Source: Strobilurus pachycystidiatus (Eukaryota > Basidiomycota > Agaricomycetes > Agaricales > Physalacriaceae). Taken from it: DNA of 64,000 nucleotides. Where the stretch lies: positions 186,001-250,000 of the forward strand of contig JAHLMK010000004.1 in NCBI GenBank assembly GCA_019915135.1, written 5' to 3'. The translations under genes were made by a program, and so were the position numbers. The notes under the pieces were generated by a model. The model ran no database searches. It saw nothing but the letters and a program-made list of their open reading frames with translations, and was not told the origin of the DNA. Below, piece after piece: positions 62,738 to 64,000 of the stretch (positions are counted from its first letter, which is position 1; the number at the start of each line of letters is the position of its first letter).

Positions 62738-63705
62738 ATGATTACCGAGCTGCCGCAGGAGCTGCTGGACCATGTCATCGACCACCTCGTCGACGACCAT
62801 GGCAGCATAAAGGCATCTTCCCTCGTGTCGCGTTCTTTCCTCCCGCGTACGCGCACCCACCTCTTCCGGTCGTATGCCGTCAAATCCTACAGGACCTGTG
62901 AAATCTTCAAGCTCCTCCTTCCCACCCCACTCGCCACCCACATCCGGTCTCTTCACGTCGCAACCTTCGTCGGTCTCCGCCTTCCCGACCACATGACCAA
63001 CCTCCGCTCCGTCTCCTTCAGTGATATCCTCTACACCTCCGACTCGTTCGTCCAGGATCTCGCCCGAAGCCCCAACATCACCAGCATAACCTTCGCTGCG
63101 CCGTCCATATTCGTGAACGAACTCGCATCATTCCGCGCTTTCATCCATACTTTCCCCTGCTTGCGGAGCGTGACGTTCAATACCTTCTTTCAATTCCGGC
63201 ATTTGACGTCGGCTGAGGATGTTGTTGGGCTGCGACGCACCTTGGACGAAATTGTAGTGGATTTCGCAAATAGGATGAGGACGCTCTTGACCTCCAGGAT
63301 CCGATTGGCACCTGCGGGTTCTACGAAGAAGTTGGTATTTCGAAATGTCGTGGCAGAAGACCTGCCAGTCATTCGGGAGGTGGTCGAACTCGCTCGAGAG
63401 AACGTGGAGGAACTATCTCGTATGCCTCTCCTTGTGGTCATCTCCCTACGGTATTGATTGAGCATGCAGTGCAATTCGTACAAGGCTACGATCTTCCTCC
63501 GGACGCCGCCGCGGTTAACTTGACCAACATACGGATTCTACACTGTAGCGTTGGCACGCCAGACAGCCGTCTTCAGGACTGGTGGTTGAAGAGCATGAAC
63601 GAGATGGATTCTTCGTTCCATGAACTTCGTATCTATGGGGGCACTGTCGGTCCTGCATTATCGCTGTTGCTTTCCTCACTTGGGACGGTCGTCACTCGTG
63701 TCTGA
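62738..63705 (+). CDS. F-box protein with LRR-like body
   Basis: ATG 62738 opens MITELPQELLDHVIDHLVDD with SLVSRSFLPRTRTHLFRSYA, a clear F-box and the basic segment that usually follows it. The body has irregular Leu-rich segments (IRSLHVATFVGLRLPDHMTN, LRSVSFSDILY, NITSITFAAPS, LRSVTFNTFF). A GTATGC...TGCAG intron at about 63421-63470 joins NVEELS to LQFVQGYDLPPDAAAVNLTN in phase and gives a second exon ending VVTRV at 63705. Without splicing the frame stops at 63457. Substrate unknown; typical of the expanded F-box set in mushrooms. Confidence 0.75.
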
Positions 63706-63864
63706 TACTCTTATCAAACGAAACCACTTTTGACTCTGATTGCCTGGGTTTCTCGTGCCGGAGCAGGGGCCCGCCCCAAACCTGGCGCCACCTAGCGAAG
63801 GCCACTCATGATCATCTGACGCCCTCACGAGTATCATCCCCGCCAGAATCAATACGCGCTGCAC

Positions 63865-63873
63865 TATATATAT
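63865..63873 (+). promoter_or_regulatory. TATA box of the gene at the right edge
   Basis: TATATATAT about 90 bp upstream of ATG 63960, followed by a pyrimidine-rich leader. Confidence 0.5.
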
Positions 63874-63959
63874 CAAATCTCTCATGCAATACTTGGGCTA
63901 TCGACCTCCGCGAAGCTTCTTCCCTGGACGTCAACCTCACAGCAATCTATCAGCTTGCG

Positions 63960-64000
63960 ATGGCCACTCAACAATTAGCCACCTGGGCTGTCGGGCTGCA
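63960..64000 (+). CDS. 5' end of a gene cut by the right edge
   Basis: ATG in a GCGATGG context opens MATQQLATWAVGL and runs out of the window after 13 codons. A TATA box and pyrimidine-rich leader precede it. Too short to identify. Confidence 0.4.
   Translation, partial: MATQQLATWAVGL

Overview
The window is nuclear DNA of a filamentous basidiomycete, most likely a mushroom-forming Agaricomycete. Genes are dense, on both strands and interrupted by many 43-60 bp GT-AG introns. The protein set is typical of that group: a Ste7/Fuz7-type MAPKK, several F-box/leucine-rich proteins, a Trm61 tRNA methyltransferase, a C2-EF-hand-PSD phosphatidylserine decarboxylase, lunapark, Svf1, a RecQ-family helicase, a bestrophin-like protein and a small CYSTM protein. 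No tRNA, rRNA or CRISPR was seen. All exon models were joined by eye from splice signals and reading frame, so individual boundaries may be off.

Layout: 0-9 kb holds a Ser/Pro-rich coiled-coil protein (cut by the left edge), the MAPKK with a short degenerate echo of its own kinase domain, an F-box protein and a C-terminally anchored membrane protein. 8.7-13.2 kb is a head-to-head pair of paralogous coiled-coil genes, each split into a ladder of very small exons. 13.4-21.8 kb carries TRM61, a two-PAS protein with a 5-nt exon, and AMP deaminase.

22-34 kb is the most accessory-looking region and a candidate small-molecule locus: an MFS monocarboxylate-type transporter, a cytochrome P450, a stand-alone thioesterase, a 4-coumarate-CoA-ligase-like adenylating enzyme ending in a peroxisomal-type AKL tripeptide, and a multi-pass membrane protein. 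A 33-bp element (30/33 identical) lies upstream of both the thioesterase and the ligase. A decayed duplicate of the ligase 3' end sits between the transporter and the P450.

35-42 kb has the CYSTM protein and the phosphatidylserine decarboxylase. 42.5-45.8 kb is an F-box/LRR gene split by a complete, very young gag-only LTR retrotransposon with identical 175-bp LTRs. 46-64 kb holds the bestrophin-like protein, a Fic-domain protein, lunapark, a DUF2235 hydrolase, a RecQ helicase with a GC-AG intron inside its Walker A motif, Svf1, another F-box protein and the first codons of a gene cut by the right edge.
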